Shown: positions 23,102 to 35,007 of the stretch, in pieces
Layout: each line of letters starts with the position of its first letter
How positions within the stretch are numbered: the stretch's first letter is position 1
Source of the DNA: Marasmius tenuissimus
Lineage: Eukaryota > Basidiomycota > Agaricomycetes > Agaricales > Marasmiaceae
Reading direction: 5' to 3'
Assembly (NCBI GenBank): GCA_029532415.1
Contig: JAQOTA010000041.1
Coordinates: 150,900 to 214,899 of the forward strand
DNA: 64,000 bases
Translations under genes and position numbers: made by a program
The notes under the pieces: generated by a model
The model's database searches: none
What the model was told of the DNA's origin: nothing
What the model saw: only the letters and a program-made list of their open reading frames with translations

Positions 23102-23340
23102 GGTGTTGATGGTGGTGGTTGGGTTGAGGGTGCAGAAAAATTTCACACGGTTGATGCGTGTCAGAAGCCCAGCATTCTGAGAGGCCTGAGGACGAGAATG
23201 GAAGTGGGCGCTTTTTGGACTCGGGCGCTCTGTCCACCTTCCATTCTCATCCTCAGGCCTCTCAGAACGCTGGGCTTCTGACACGCGTCAACCGTGTGAA
23301 ATCTTTCTGCACCCTCAACCCAACCACCACCATCAATGCC
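23102..23340. repeat. Near-perfect palindrome (foldback/hairpin element)
   Basis: Arms 23102-23203 and 23239-23340 are 102 bp each and complementary at all but six positions, separated by a 35-bp loop. Weaker complementarity extends outward on both sides. All six mismatches are transitions and several are CpG versus TpG/CpA. It lies between the KOW gene and the Ndc10-like gene, contains no gene, and would form a long hairpin as DNA or RNA. It may be a foldback MITE or an inverted duplication; I found no target duplication. Confidence 0.9.
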
Positions 23341-23727
23341 TTCTGGTACATTGTAACTCACTTTCTCGATGCAGATAGCTATGTAGCCATTCAAAGTAAT
23401 AGTATTACATGTAATAAGAATTATAACTATGCTTTTAGAGTACAAAAAATCCCAGAAAGACGTGACATAGGCAAGTAACGAGACCAAGCAAAATTGCGAG
23501 AGAGTTACGCTTGCTGAAGGCCAGCGTGCTCGCTCGTTGATCTCGCTGGGGCCTCGTCATTGTTATCTGCCGTTCCTTCAAGCCATTGAATCAGAAAGCT
23601 GATTTTGATTGTTGCGCAGACCTCAATAACCAAGAAAGTGGGACAATGCCCGAAAGATGGGAATACTAGGACCAGTAAGTTTTGTTTTTGAACTCGAAGA
23701 GTCTGAGCGAAGAGACCAACCTTTCAA

Positions 23728-26700
23728 CTACAGGTACGACAAAGCTTGCGTCAAGACCTCGCGGTAATTCCGGCCTTTATCTTCCTGCAACCAACGGGCG
23801 AAGTTCCCTGCTGTACGAGACGATGTTGGTCCTGTGGAGTTCTGAGGGTACTTAACCTCCAAAAACCTCAGCGCCAGCGATGGATTCCATCCCTCCTTGC
23901 TCGCCAGCTCTTGAATCAGACCCCAGAGCTTCCCTCAGCGCGACATTTCTGTCCCAAGACCCGTGTTCTTTGCCCTCCACCTCGGGAAATCACTTTCCAG
24001 TTGCTTCACCGACATGCAGCCGTCAAACCCTTCTGAGAACTCGCACCACATGTCTTCGTGAGTCACCACATTCCGCAAAGTGTATCGAGGCAACCATTCA
24101 TCCTTCTTTCGAGAGCCGTACACTACCCACTCCCAATCATGACGAGATGCCTTCTCTCGTCCGATGTGGGTCTCTATCTCCACCAAGGCTTGTTCCTGCT
24201 TCTCGTCAAGCTGCTGGCGAGAAAGCTCCATAACGGCATCCCCTCTACGCACGTAGTACCTCCCCAGTGTCAGTGGTGTCAAAGCCTGAGCGGCGGTAGA
24301 TCCGGACATGTCCTCCTGAGGCCCAAGTGCAGGTGTGACCTCCTCATGAGCTACTCGTACCTGATCTATCTCGGGAGTCAATGGAGTTGTGGGTGTAGCA
24401 GGAGGAGATGAAGGAGGTACCGGCGTGGCGGGAGGAGACGAAGGAGGTAGAGATGTCGTAGGAGATGGAGATGGAGATGGAGTCGAGAACGGCGTTGGTA
24501 AATGAAGAGCCGAAGGCAGCCGGGAGGTCTTTCTGTTCCTCGTATTCCTTGGCTTTGATGGTTTTGCGGACTGAGTTGCAACAGTACGCGTCGAAGAGTT
24601 GGGTTCCAAACACATCCGTTTCGCTGGTGGAAAGAACGTGCTCATCCTGACTGCATCTGTAAGTCCTCATATCTCAGTCTTCACGTCCTCCATCCAAGCC
24701 TTATGTTCCAGCTGCATTGCCTCCACCCATGCCTCACTCGCAAGGGTGATGCCCTCCAGCGCGTGCGAGCCATCTCTTCCGGATACTTTTGAAGGCTTGC
24801 ATTCGTGGCTGCAACCGCAGCTTTGACAGCGTCGGCCGCATCAGTAGCAAACAAACGGAATTCAATGGTGTTAAAAGGAGCATATCCGAAGATAACATAT
24901 GAGGGGTTTTCAGCGTAAAGCATGGCTAGATCCTGGCAAAGGACCTCTCGAAGCTTCCTAAGCAAGTTCAGAAAGTTCACGAGCGCAATATCAAGTGCCT
25001 TCTTCCCAAGTTTGTTGCGGCGTTCGTTGTATTTCTCAATTTCTTCCTCTATCCACGGCCATACCTGTTCAAGGAGCCACACGGGGACAACTGAACTATC
25101 AAGTCAGCTTGTGCAGGATCACAAAAAAAAACGTAGATCTCGTCTATCTGCCCTCGGGGAAGAGCATGTCGCTCGGGGTGGTTGGCGAGGAAAAATGCGC
25201 TTGCTAGCATTGCCTCCAAAGGAAGCTGAAGGTCGTAACACGCCTTGAATGATCCTTGCTCGTTCCAGCCGCCAAGTGCCTTTGTAGCGGCTTCGGATGC
25301 CCTGTATAAGCGAGCGGTGAAGGCACCCTGCACACGCCCCATATGGGTAGCTTTGGATACATGTATGTCATTCTTCTCATGAATGGTGTGGATGACGTTG
25401 GCGTGGGCTAACCGACTTTTCTTCAGCTCGCTTTCAAAGGGAACCAAACTAAACCACTTACCCGTGTAACTGAGCGGTTCGCTCTGGCCCTTAGCACCTG
25501 GAAATAGGCAGATGCCGTACCATTCACGCCAACCGTACTCCCCGGCTTTGGGATGCTCGAAATCAGGAGCAAAGTCGGGGACGGCCTTGTTGAGGATATG
25601 GAACCAGCTGAAGAAGTAAATGGCGAGGGCTCCAATGCCGCACATGTCGACGATACGATGGCAGATGAGACCATGTTCGTCCCGTCGCCCAACGTGGTTA
25701 TTCTTTCCCATGTTCGACAGGAAAGCCACAGACTGATACAAGGTTAATCACACAACAACATCTAGGTAAGATCCACTCACTAATATATCGTGCTTGTGGC
25801 TGACACTGCCGTATAGGTCCATGGTGTCCAACGCAGGGTTTGGGAGGAATCTGAAGAAGAAGTCAGACCAGCAAACCCTCCTTGTATTGTCCCCTCGGAC
25901 CAAAGAGTGCGCTGTCAGAAGGAACATGCATCGATTCCTAATCCCTAGATGCGCCTCGGTGATTCCGAAGAACTCGCCATCGATGCTCGAGCGTGACGCA
26001 GCTCTCACTTGCTCTGTCGTGTACGTGTCTACAGAGCGAACACTCAGCTCTGTTCTTCAAGGCGTGCTTCAAATGCTGACCACTTACCCGCAGACATTCC
26101 CACAGCCTTGAGCTTCTTCGCTTCATCTTCCCGAGTCCTTTCGTTGGCTTGTGCAGCCTCTTCTATCCTCTTGATCCGGCTGTCCTCCCGTAGGGGTCTC
26201 TGGGAGTCCGGATCACTCCTGTACTCGTGCTCGGTTCTTTGTCGAAGGTTCTCGAGGGCGTTGATGCAACTCTTGATGCTGTGCACGCCGAGGCTTGAGT
26301 TAGGGATCTCCACCCCCCTATGGTCTCGCTACGACCATATGAGTCATGTAACTAGTCCCGCCAACGATAAGCTCACCTTGTTTCGGGACATGGTATGGTC
26401 CAGGAACAGGGCCGCTTTTGCAGCGGTGATCGGCAGTGGCTGCTCAAGCTCCCACCCATTTTCTTCTATCCGAGGCGCCATCGTCGACCACCACCATGTA
26501 TTATACTCGTTCCACCATTTCCCGTAGTTCTCCGCAGTGCCGCCCATCTCATCTTTCTGCTCCTGGCGGCGAGCTCTCTGTGCCTACGTCTCGGCCTCAA
26601 TAGCTTCACGGAATGAATTGGCGCTGGGAGGATTATCTTCGGATGTCAGCGCGCTAAGGCCAGCTGTCTGGGGCGCCAGGAGGTCTTGCAGCTTTTCCCG

Positions 26701-26922
26701 TGGGATAGAGGACATGGAAGGCAGTGGGAGAGTGAATGCCGTATTGTCTGAGGTGGCAGAGAATGGGGCGTGAGTCGGCGTAGCTGGAACACAGGGTCCA
26801 GTTTGGGTTTGAGGCACGGAAGAGCGTTTAGCGGCGCGTACGCGTTCCGGCGGTGTCGAAAGAGGCGACCTGAGGATGTGACGGCGTCTTTTTGGCGAGT
26901 CCAATGCATCCGAGCGAGCCAT
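23728..26922 (-). pseudogene. Ndc10/GCR1_C protein (Crypton-like tyrosine recombinase), damaged
   Basis: Start ATG 26922 (MARSDALDSPKRRRHIL). Exons encode the segment YGKWWNEYNTWWW, a helical region with INALENLRQRTEHEY, and the Ndc10 domain II core. Tyrosine-recombinase residues are in place: Arg in LVRGDNTRRV, H-x-x-R as THMGR, and Tyr in GGWNEQGSFKACYD. Downstream is WPWIEEEIEKYN, then a Pro/Ser/Thr linker and the GCR1_C domain (DWEWV..WLPRYTLRNVVTHEDMW). Lesions: a frame slip near 24765 (the family-like reading LEGITLASEAWVEAMQLEH is in another frame), TGA at 24667-24669 and TGA at 23935-23937, after which the frame still reads LIQELASKEGWNPSLALRFLE to 23728. Ndc10-like basidiomycete proteins derive from Crypton transposons; recombinase activity or domestication here is untested. 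Confidence 0.7.
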
Positions 26923-27700
26923 TGTTCTTAACCGCCTCGAGCTATTTTACAAGCCTAAAAACCCGTTCGATAAGCAACAGATCCTGTATCTTCAAGTATG
27001 TAGATTTGTGAATGCGAGTTCTCTGTTGATTTTGCTTTGCTCGCGTGTGTTTGTGTGAAACTGCTTTACTGAGATGAAAGAGGACGGAGAGAAGCAGAGT
27101 CATCGGTTTGTTTTTCGAAAAGTAGCTACAAGTTCATTCGCTTATAGGTGTTTGGCTGTTCAGTGGAACCTTTGTCTCCGTTGACCCTGACTATCCTGTA
27201 TACCAGTGCCCATGTAACCATGGGCCATTTGTCCGTGCCCATGACCATGCCCATCGCTATAGTACGGTGTGTATTATACTCTATGTTCCTTCAATGTAAG
27301 AAATAAGAAATACATTGATCACTCGAACTATAATCCCCCCGCACAGACGATGAGCACCAATCTTGAAGGTTTCAAAGACACGGCCCGCTATAGCCTGCAA
27401 TGTACACTGGATCCTGTTGCTCGCCGGTTGAGCAATCTTTCAAATTGTACCCCGGCGGTGTCGTCCCGAATCACTCTTCTGAATTCCTCATTGCCTACCC
27501 GCAAAGCAAAGCGACGCTGGTGGCTACATCACCAAGATGCTGATTCTATCACAACATCAATATTCGCTTTGTTGGTTCGACGGGGTCTCACTCTGCGTGC
27601 ATTCCCAGGTCTCAGATCTCCGTTTTCCTTGCGCCACCGAGTTCAAGCATATTGCGAGTAAAGACCGTGACTGGTCAGTGCGATTTACCCTCGCTGATTT
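26923..27700. other. Intergenic stretch, no gene recognised
   Basis: No convincing coding sequence. A short run of CCATG/CCCATG words lies near 27205-27255 upstream of a weak ORF; I assign nothing to it. Confidence 0.4.
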
Positions 27701-27715
27701 GAATTTTTCATCATT

Positions 27716-28410
27716 TCAATGAAGGCCGACCGTACTCAACGTTCGCGACCTCGCCTTATCAAAATCATGAGACTCGACCCGACTCAGCACCACACGCCGC
27801 CTCAAACCGGCAACAGAACCGAGCTGCGAGGTCAGTTCTTTCTGAGCTATAATCTCACTACCATAGGCATCGGTACGCTCTCCGGGAGCAAGGGCGTCAT
27901 GATCGGGTTCTTCACATTGTTCTTGGGGTGCTTGAGTTCTAATGCAATACGGAAATACATCTGCCGTGAATTGAGCGCCTCTAGTGAACATTCGAAGTGT
28001 TGAAAGTCTTGACACCGATGCCTGGTAACTGGGTTCCGGTGGCATCTCCTGGGAAATCAGGGTTGTTATAAGCACACGAAGGCACACGACTAATTGCAGT
28101 TTGGAAGTAAGTCTGGTAAGGGCACACCCCATTGACCATGACTATTGCAGTATGACGAAATTTTTGAGTAGGTATCTTGGTAAGTAGATGCTGATCGGAC
28201 TCGACGGCCATTCGGTGCATTCGGAATTGCCGTTGTTATTGTTGGGACGTTGCTGAATGGTATCCAAGCTCCTGTCATCCGATGTCTGATTGATGACTGC
28301 GCTTTCTTGACTATGAACGACGATATTCCCGCCAGCCAAAGCCAGGTCTCGGATATGGCCGAGGTTCGGCAGATGCCAGGATTCTCATGCCACCCTTCCT
28401 CGTCTTCCAT
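27716..28410 (-). pseudogene. Possible decayed secreted or membrane protein
   Basis: One frame (28220-27981) reads VMVNGVCPYQTYFQTAISR and then CAYNNPDFPGDATGTQLPG, a Cys-containing ectodomain style seen in Agaricomycete surface proteins. Adjacent coding-like stretches lie in other frames with no clean splice sites, and I cannot assemble a full protein. Treat as a weak call. Confidence 0.25.
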
Positions 28411-28959
28411 CGAGGTCGCCTTATTTTCAAAGCGAACAACTCACAGAATAAACTTATGGCTTGTGACGTGCGCAGGTGATGTTAGGTATTTTGTTACACC
28501 CCGACAATACCCTTGAAACCGCATTCCGGGCGGCCACAAGTCTCCAAGGGTTTTCAGCCTGTAAACTCCATTCTTGATAGTACCTTGTGGTTCGAAATGC
28601 GCCTCGGTGGTGCGTATGTTTGAGAAGCTGACGCTACTTGGTATACATGTGAGTAATTCTCTATCCTGTGATTTCATGCTCGACACCCGAGACCTCCTGG
28701 GCGTCAGCGCTGTAGAACTTCTATTGATTGAGTTCAAACCGATGTTATGGCTAGGACGATTCCAATTGGGCTTGAATGTACGAAATGTCCTTTCATTTGG
28801 TATACTGCTTCTAACGTGTATCTACTAATTCTCATTGTGGGTATCGTAGCAAGTTCATGAAAAACATATTGTCCTTGTTTTGAGTACGAAGACTACAACA
28901 GATCAACAATTCATCCACGGCCGTATCCATCGTAGCGTATACTGAGTAAAGAAGCCCAT

Positions 28960-30067
28960 TTACTGAGCATTGACAAAGCCCTTAACTAACGCCTGGACAA
29001 TCGCGACGGCGCTGCCCGTAGCCACACTGGTAATGCTGCTGCTCGCAGCAGTTCCGGAGACGGTGAAAGAAGAGCAGTATGGGATACTAGTCGGGAAAGC
29101 CGTAGTCGTACCACCGACAACGGTCGTAGGAACTATAGTCACCGTGACGGTGGCGCCGTCTCCAATGCTCGAACTTATGGTGGGAGTACCAGTGACTGTC
29201 GTACCTCCGATGAGGATAGTGGTGGTACCTCCTCCAGCACCAACGGAGACGGCGGAGGTGACTGCACCGGAAATTCCGGAAGCAAAGGTGGTCGGGAAGA
29301 CTGTGCCAGAAGCAACGGTTGTAGGGAAGACAGTCCCAGAACCGATGGTGGTAGGGAAGACTGTACCAGAGGCAACGGTGGTGGGGAAGACGGTACCAGA
29401 AAGGACGGTGGTAGGGACTACCGTCCCAGAGATAACGGTGGTCGGGAGTACTGTGCCGGTGATAACTGTGGTGGGAGCTACTGTACCAGAGACAACGGTG
29501 GTAGGAAAGACCGTCCCAGAAGCGACAGTGGTCGGGAAAACTGTGCCAGTAGCAACGGAGCTGATGACTGTGCCAGAAGCAACAGTGGTAGGGGCCGTGG
29601 CCGAGGCGATGGAAGAGCTGATGACACCACTTTCAGTACCCCCGACGGGACCCGAGGATGGGAAAGCAATAGTCGTGGGGAAGGCACTGCTAGATGCAAT
29701 GCCAGTGGAGCCGCCGACCGGTCCAGAAATGACAGAGCTCGAAACCGGCGGATTAGCAATGCAGATCGAGGGCAGAGCACTACTAGTGACGGCGCTGGCA
29801 GAGACAGTCGAGGTGATGGTGATGGCACTGGCAGAGGCGGTCGAGGTAATAGCAATCCCACCGCTGATAGTAATAGTTGTGGTGATGCCAGACGCGTCGG
29901 TGGCCGTTACTGGGGTTGCAGCGGAAGTAACCGTAAACTCCTGTGGGGCAGGGGCCTGTAGGGACGTGATCAGTATGAACGTCAACCTCAACGATGAGAA
30001 AAACTCATACCGCAAAGGCGAGAGAGACCAAGGTCGCCAAAGTAACAGTCCTAAGCAAAGATTCCAT
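28960..30067 (-). CDS. Secreted Ser/Thr-rich repeat protein
   Basis: Start ATG 30067 gives the signal peptide MESLLRTVTLATLVSLAFA. A 55-nt intron (29956-30010, GTATGA..CTACAG) joins it to APAPQEFTVTS, for 350 residues in all. The mature protein is almost entirely Ser, Thr, Val, Ala and Gly. Residues ~135-250 are tandem 10-residue units of the type SGTVFPTTVA. A Cys occurs in ICIANPP and another in PYCSSF, and the C-terminus (AVAIVQALVKGFVNAQ) is mildly hydrophobic. This composition fits a heavily O-mannosylated wall or adhesin-like protein; GPI attachment is possible but weakly supported. The opposite strand has an equally long open frame rich in Val/Pro, a by-product of the codon bias. Confidence 0.8.
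29280..29590 (-). repeat. ~30-bp coding minisatellite
   Basis: About ten imperfect 30-bp units encoding SGTVFPTTVx-type decapeptides within the Ser/Thr-rich gene. Unit number is likely to vary between strains by slippage. Confidence 0.8.
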
Positions 30068-32747
30068 TGGATTTGATGACTCGAAGTGTCGTTTGAGGAA
30101 TAGAAGGAAGTGGGCTTGAGGAAATCTTCAGGTGGCAGAGGACTGCTATTTAACTGTCAGCAAAAACGCGGCTTCGGGCACGAGTCGGAGGTGTGGCTGA
30201 ATGCGGACCTGGCTTACTCTGGTCGATCCGCAGCATCAAGTTGTTTCTTCCGTTGCTTGCTGCGGAGGCAACAATACTGTATTCATTGATGCTGCTTGTA
30301 AGGGTTTCACGGTACTGAATTAGGTTCGGACTTAGCCGTGATGATTAGTGAATTGAGACCACCGTGCGTATAGAATGGAATATCGGAAATAAGTATGATG
30401 ACAGGACGGTCTGAGAAGCCCGTTTCCTTGGAGCCCTCGAGGTCCATCAAGCAGCTCCGTGTGTGTTTGATCGCATCGAGAGGAGAGGGGATATCGATGA
30501 AAACCATGAACCAACAGCCATTGAAAGTACTACGACGGAGGCAAGAGCTGAGGCCTGAGGTGTAGGACATATGTCAGATTAAGACCTCCTCGAACACGGA
30601 ATCGAACGAGTGTGTATCTACCTTGGTATGAGGACGTGCGTGCCTGAACGACTGCGGAAAATCCATACGGTGACGAAAGTGTACTATCTACACAGCAATC
30701 GAGGTTTTGTGACCCTTGAGAGTGTTTTACACCGAGAATCACTCTCGATTTCCAAAATCGTTCCTCTTGACCTCAGCGGCCCGAGGGTGATGGTCCTCGT
30801 CTTCGGTGAGCGGTGGTCGAGTGTGACTGTGTCTCAGAAGTAGCTGCCAAATATCGAGAGGATAATTTTAAGTGATTGACAACGACGTTGAGGAATCAGA
30901 GGCCAAGTCCAACCCGAACCGGCCTGGGCCTCCCCGTGCAGTTCGAGCGAAATGGCCTGCCCTTAATTTGTCGGGCCGTTATTCCGTAAGCTTTGGGTTC
31001 GGCGGTTCCGAACGTTTTTTCGCCCTGAGAATCATTTCAGGGTTTCACAGCTGGGGCGAAAACTTATTTTGTTGCAGGATATGAAGCAGAAATATGACGC
31101 CTTACTTTCCGGTGAGTATTTTTGCTGCCAAATATGCGGAGGTCGATTCAATTTCGAATATTTTCAGCCTGAATATGCATTGAACTGTGAGGCGTCATAT
31201 TTTTCTGGCATATTTCCGTGCAAAAATAATATTCACGCCCAGCTGTGTTTCCCTCTGACCTCAACCCTTTTTCATGTCCACCACCATATCCAAACTTTAT
31301 TACTGTCACCAGCTATCACAACTCAAATATCCATGCGAGATATCCATACTTCTCTGGTTTTATGGCCGCTCACATAACCTTCAAATCTATAATATGTTGG
31401 ACGGCTGCTCAAGCTCAAGCCCCGTGGATCACGAGAAATGTTGATAGCTAGACGATGAATAGTCAGAGAAGATGTACGCGAGATCCTGACGTGTTTATGC
31501 CTTCCATTGTGCGCTCCAAATTGTTTTCTTTGTCTCTCAGGCATCACCGTTCTTTCCATCACTTTTTGACGGTTTCGTCGCTTAAACGACTTTGACCCTT
31601 CGTTCAAAGCGCCATACTGACAACTGTATCTTTTGGGCCATCTAGGCTTACCAAGACACAAAAGAGCCTCCAAATTCAAGACATTCGAACATCCCCTCTC
31701 CTTTACCCCCGCCCCCAGCTCCTGCTTGCGGAGCGGAGAGGAAATAAGGCTCAGCCGAACTGTTTCTAAGCTTCGGCTACCCTCTTCTCACCCCAGGAGT
31801 CGCGTTGGACTAAGGCCAATCGCCATTCACTCGCCGTGTTTGCCCTGTCTTCTTTACGCTGCCCTTTTTGGGAACTGCTGTCTGCCACCACGCTTCCACG
31901 AACATATTCACTTTGGGACTTGGTACCTTGTGGCTGAGGTTTTCCCTTCTGATTCGTGATAGATCTCCGGTATTCCTACGATTACCTCACTTCCGCAGTT
32001 GATATTCTTTCGACTCGAACCCTTGATTGTGTCACCGGCGGTTTTCATGGGCTCGACCTACCATTGTCACACTCCTCTTGTTATTGCGGTTAACTTTATT
32101 CTTGGCTCTGGGCTCTACCTTTCTGTTTACGTTTAATCCGACAATCCTGGCATTCAAAACTGGCAGTTCGAGCCCCCTATTTGCTTTGCACTTTCTTCAT
32201 GACATTCTCCGCGTGTCAAACGTCTTTCTCTCGCTGAAAAACAAAGCATAATACCCTCTCTTTTAGCTGGTTGCCCCTCCGAACTTCCTTTTTCACGATG
32301 GTGGTTTGATTATTGCTTTCACCTTCTCTCCTTGTTTCCTTCCCGTATCTGTGTTATCATTCGCGCTAGACCTTCGATAAGTCGTCCTCGTATCTGCTGT
32401 CTGCATCCCCAATGTTTTTCATACGACCCATATATGCACATTCATCCTTGTTAGCCCCCAGCGAATCAATGTCTGCATATATCATGGAGTAATAAAATTC
32501 TGTCTACCTAAGAAAGAAATGACTAGTCCTTCGCCATACATATACGTATAGGCTACTAGTAAACCAGATAATTTCGGGCGGAAAAGAAGCGTGCAAACAA
32601 AGGACAACTTTGCTCGGGGCTTCTACTACGGGAAATATCTCTTCAGGAATATTCGAGCGCCTTGACTACGTGGCTGATAGTCCGACACATGTGCTATTAG
32701 GAGCGGTTGTGGGCCTGTATTCCAATCTCTCCGTTAACGCTCGGAAT
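30068..32747. other. Long gene-free stretch
   Basis: No ORF here has a family signature or supports splicing. Pyrimidine-rich tracts occur at 31680-32400. A small inverted repeat is listed separately. I see no rRNA or tRNA. Confidence 0.45.
31087..31207. repeat. Small inverted repeat, possible MITE remnant
   Basis: CAGAAATATGACGCCTTAC (31087-31105) faces GTGAGGCGTCATATTTTTCTG-like sequence (31187-31207), about 19 of 21 positions complementary, enclosing 81 bp. No target duplication was found. Confidence 0.45.
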
Positions 32748-32776
32748 TCAGAGGCGATAAAAAACGGAACACACCA

Positions 32777-34102
32777 TACTATGAGTGTCCAAATGGGAAA
32801 ATATTATTTTTTCCCCCGCGACATACTTTTCCCTTCCCCCCCCGTTATCCCCCACAATATTATGTGTTCCCACGGGGGATTCTGGCATGTTGGCTAGGCG
32901 CCTAAATATTTTCCGCATATCTCCCAGCTCTCAGGTGCGTCCCACAGGCCAGGCTCAGTAATCTAAGCTAAAATAAGTATCATACTACTCTTTTGTACCT
33001 AATAAGACTGTGCATGTTCGATATCTAACATTTCTAAGCTGTTCTGACTTCCCTGCACTCTAGTTTCTAATATAGGCACCCACGAGTGCTTAGGCATAGT
33101 GATCTAGGTATACTGAGTGTTCAAGAGATTGATTGGGACTATTCAAGTGACATTTACAGATTTTCTAGCTTTTCTGAGTGATGTAACTCCCTTAATACCA
33201 CCTTCACCGCTACAGAAAGTATACATCACTGCATATATTAACATGTTGAGGACCCAGGAGGATGCATAACTATCTACAGGAACACAAATGATGTTGCATT
33301 CCAGGCCAAAACCCTCCAAAGTTGTAGTGGAAACGTGACTTACTCTCACGGCCGTCGCGTCGCGACTCATCTCTCGATTCATTTCTCTGACTCACGTGCC
33401 TGACTCTCTGTACTTATAGACTCATGGTTTCGAATCATACTATATACTTATAACTCATATATACATGTCTTGACTCTTCTGTGACTCCTATAGCTTACGA
33501 AACTCCTACATATTCATGACTAGGACCCTGTAGTACTTTAGTATATAAAGGGATTGTCAACGCTGTAAATTACTCTAACTTTCTCTCAATATATCTAGTT
33601 GAAAACGTTCTCTTACAGTGTGACCTCAAGACTGTGAACTTCATTAGTAGCGGTGTGATACTTTGTCACAAATTCACTACAAAAGTCCAGCATATTCCAT
33701 CCACAATGTTCAAGCATATTGTCATGGCATTGCCTAGTTGCTGTAGAAATTTGAGCACCTAAAAATTAAATACAACTCAGACTCTGACACTCAAGATGGT
33801 AGATGGGTGAATGTTGGCACTGTAAGGGTGTCAGAACAGCTTGGAAATGTTAGATATTGGACACACATAGTCCTATTAGGTACAAAAGAGTGATATGATA
33901 CTTACTTTAGCTTAGACTACTGAGCCTGGCCTGTGGGACACACCTGAGTATTGGGAAATATGTGGAGAACATCTAGGCGCCCAGCTAACATGCCAGAATC
34001 CCCCGCGGAAACACATAAAATTGTTGGGAATAACGGGGGGGGGAAGGGAAAAGTACTTCGCGGGGGGGAAAATAATATTTTCCCATTTGGACCCTCATAC
34101 TA
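32777..34102. mobile_element. Foldback DNA element with ~275-bp terminal inverted repeats, TSD TACTA
   Basis: Element 32782-34097 begins TGAGTGTCCAAATGGG and ends with the inverse CCCATTTGGACCCTCA. The inverted arms stay alignable for ~275 bp (to about 33060 and 33822). The 5-bp sequence TACTA flanks both sides (32777-32781, 34098-34102). It has no coding capacity. Arms are ~85% complementary by eye with runs of G/C of different length. It is inserted in the small membrane-protein gene and itself contains a solo LTR. Confidence 0.88.
33318..33686. mobile_element. Solo LTR nested in the foldback element, TSD AAAGT
   Basis: 33323-33681 (359 bp) begins TGTAGTGGAAACGTGACT and ends AATTCACTACA, so the termini TGTAGTG/CACTACA are perfectly inverted. 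AAAGT flanks both sides. Inside are repeated TGACTC/GACTCA words and a TATA box (GTATATAAAGGG near 33540), the look of basidiomycete Gypsy-type LTRs. No internal retroelement domain remains. Confidence 0.8.
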
Positions 34103-35007
34103 TCCTCTCCACGACCAAACTCGTCTCTCCCCGGGTTGGCTGGACGACGAATCTCATATACCCCACCATTCTTCCTTGCAATGCGCCTTCTTATCAAGTA
34201 CCGTATCCCAATGAATGTTGCGATGAATAGGACTACGGCACCGACTACGGCTCCGGGGATTATACCGCCGTTCTTGCCTGCGTTGAGGTGGCCGCGAGCA
34301 CGGGGTTGAAGCAAGTGCGTGCTCATGGTAGGCTGAGTTATTGTTGGAGACATGAGGTTCGTCACTTAGTGGGAAGGAAGTTCGTTGGTTATCTGTGGAT
34401 TGGATTGAGTCGAACTGCTGGTACTTAACCTAGTCCCTAGGTTGACGTTAGGATGAAGTCAGAGTCCAGATAAAATTAGAGCCTTCGTCCCATCCATATC
34501 GGGACACTCGGCTGATATTGGGAGTCTAGTGGTATCAACGGGAACTCAATTGCTATTTTTCGTGCACTCAATGTTGCTCGGAGGCTGTGTGTATATCTCG
34601 GGGTCATATACTGTGATTTGCCGTATGAGAATGGAGGGGGATGCCGGCCAGAGCTCGAGATCTACATCCAGTATTACAAGATAGGATGGAGGGTGGTCCC
34701 ATTATCTTTGTCTTGCGTTCTGAGTCAAGTAAGGCTGTCCTGGTGAGGGCTCCTTCAATGGTCGTGATGACCAGTTCACGGTGAATATGACATGACAAAT
34801 ACCCACTTCTAAAAGACTCAGCGCCTTTAAAGGAACATTCTTTCGAACACAAGTTTCAGGAGAGATCGCAGCGATCCATGATATTCAATCGAAAACCGCA
34901 AGCTCGATGTAGGTAGAAGATGGTTCGTATCGAGTTCGTGAGAAGCCTGTCAACACATTGACCAACGATGTGGAAGTCAAAAATCCGAAGGTATGCGGGT
35001 CGTGCCA

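Larger units (their letters stand above)
32748..34353 (-). pseudogene. Small single-pass membrane protein gene interrupted by a transposon
   Basis: From the ATG at 34353 the frame gives a short polar leader, then one TM helix (IIPGAVVGAVVLFIATFIGI) followed by a basic stop-transfer RYLIRRRIARK and a polar tail ending ..GRDEFGRGEDS. There a foldback element is inserted. Removing it with one TACTA copy lets the frame continue MVCSVFYRL to a TGA at 32748-32750, about 88 residues in all. Gly-rich helix plus polybasic flank is the layout of many small Agaricomycete surface proteins; function unknown. With the element present, translation runs into its end and adds an unrelated tail. Confidence 0.5.

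Noticed and set aside
23102..23340. CRISPR array or bacterial hairpin terminator
   Set aside because: It is a single inverted pair, not spaced direct repeats, in a eukaryotic context.
28970..30076. 368-codon open frame on the plus strand, rich in Val, Pro and Thr
   Set aside because: It is the mirror of the Ser/Thr-rich gene on the minus strand, which has a signal peptide, intron and repeat structure; the plus frame has none.
32782..34097. Two-LTR retrotransposon interpretation of the repeated ends
   Set aside because: The ends are inverted, not direct, and there are no retroelement domains; the direct duplication is only the 5-bp target site.
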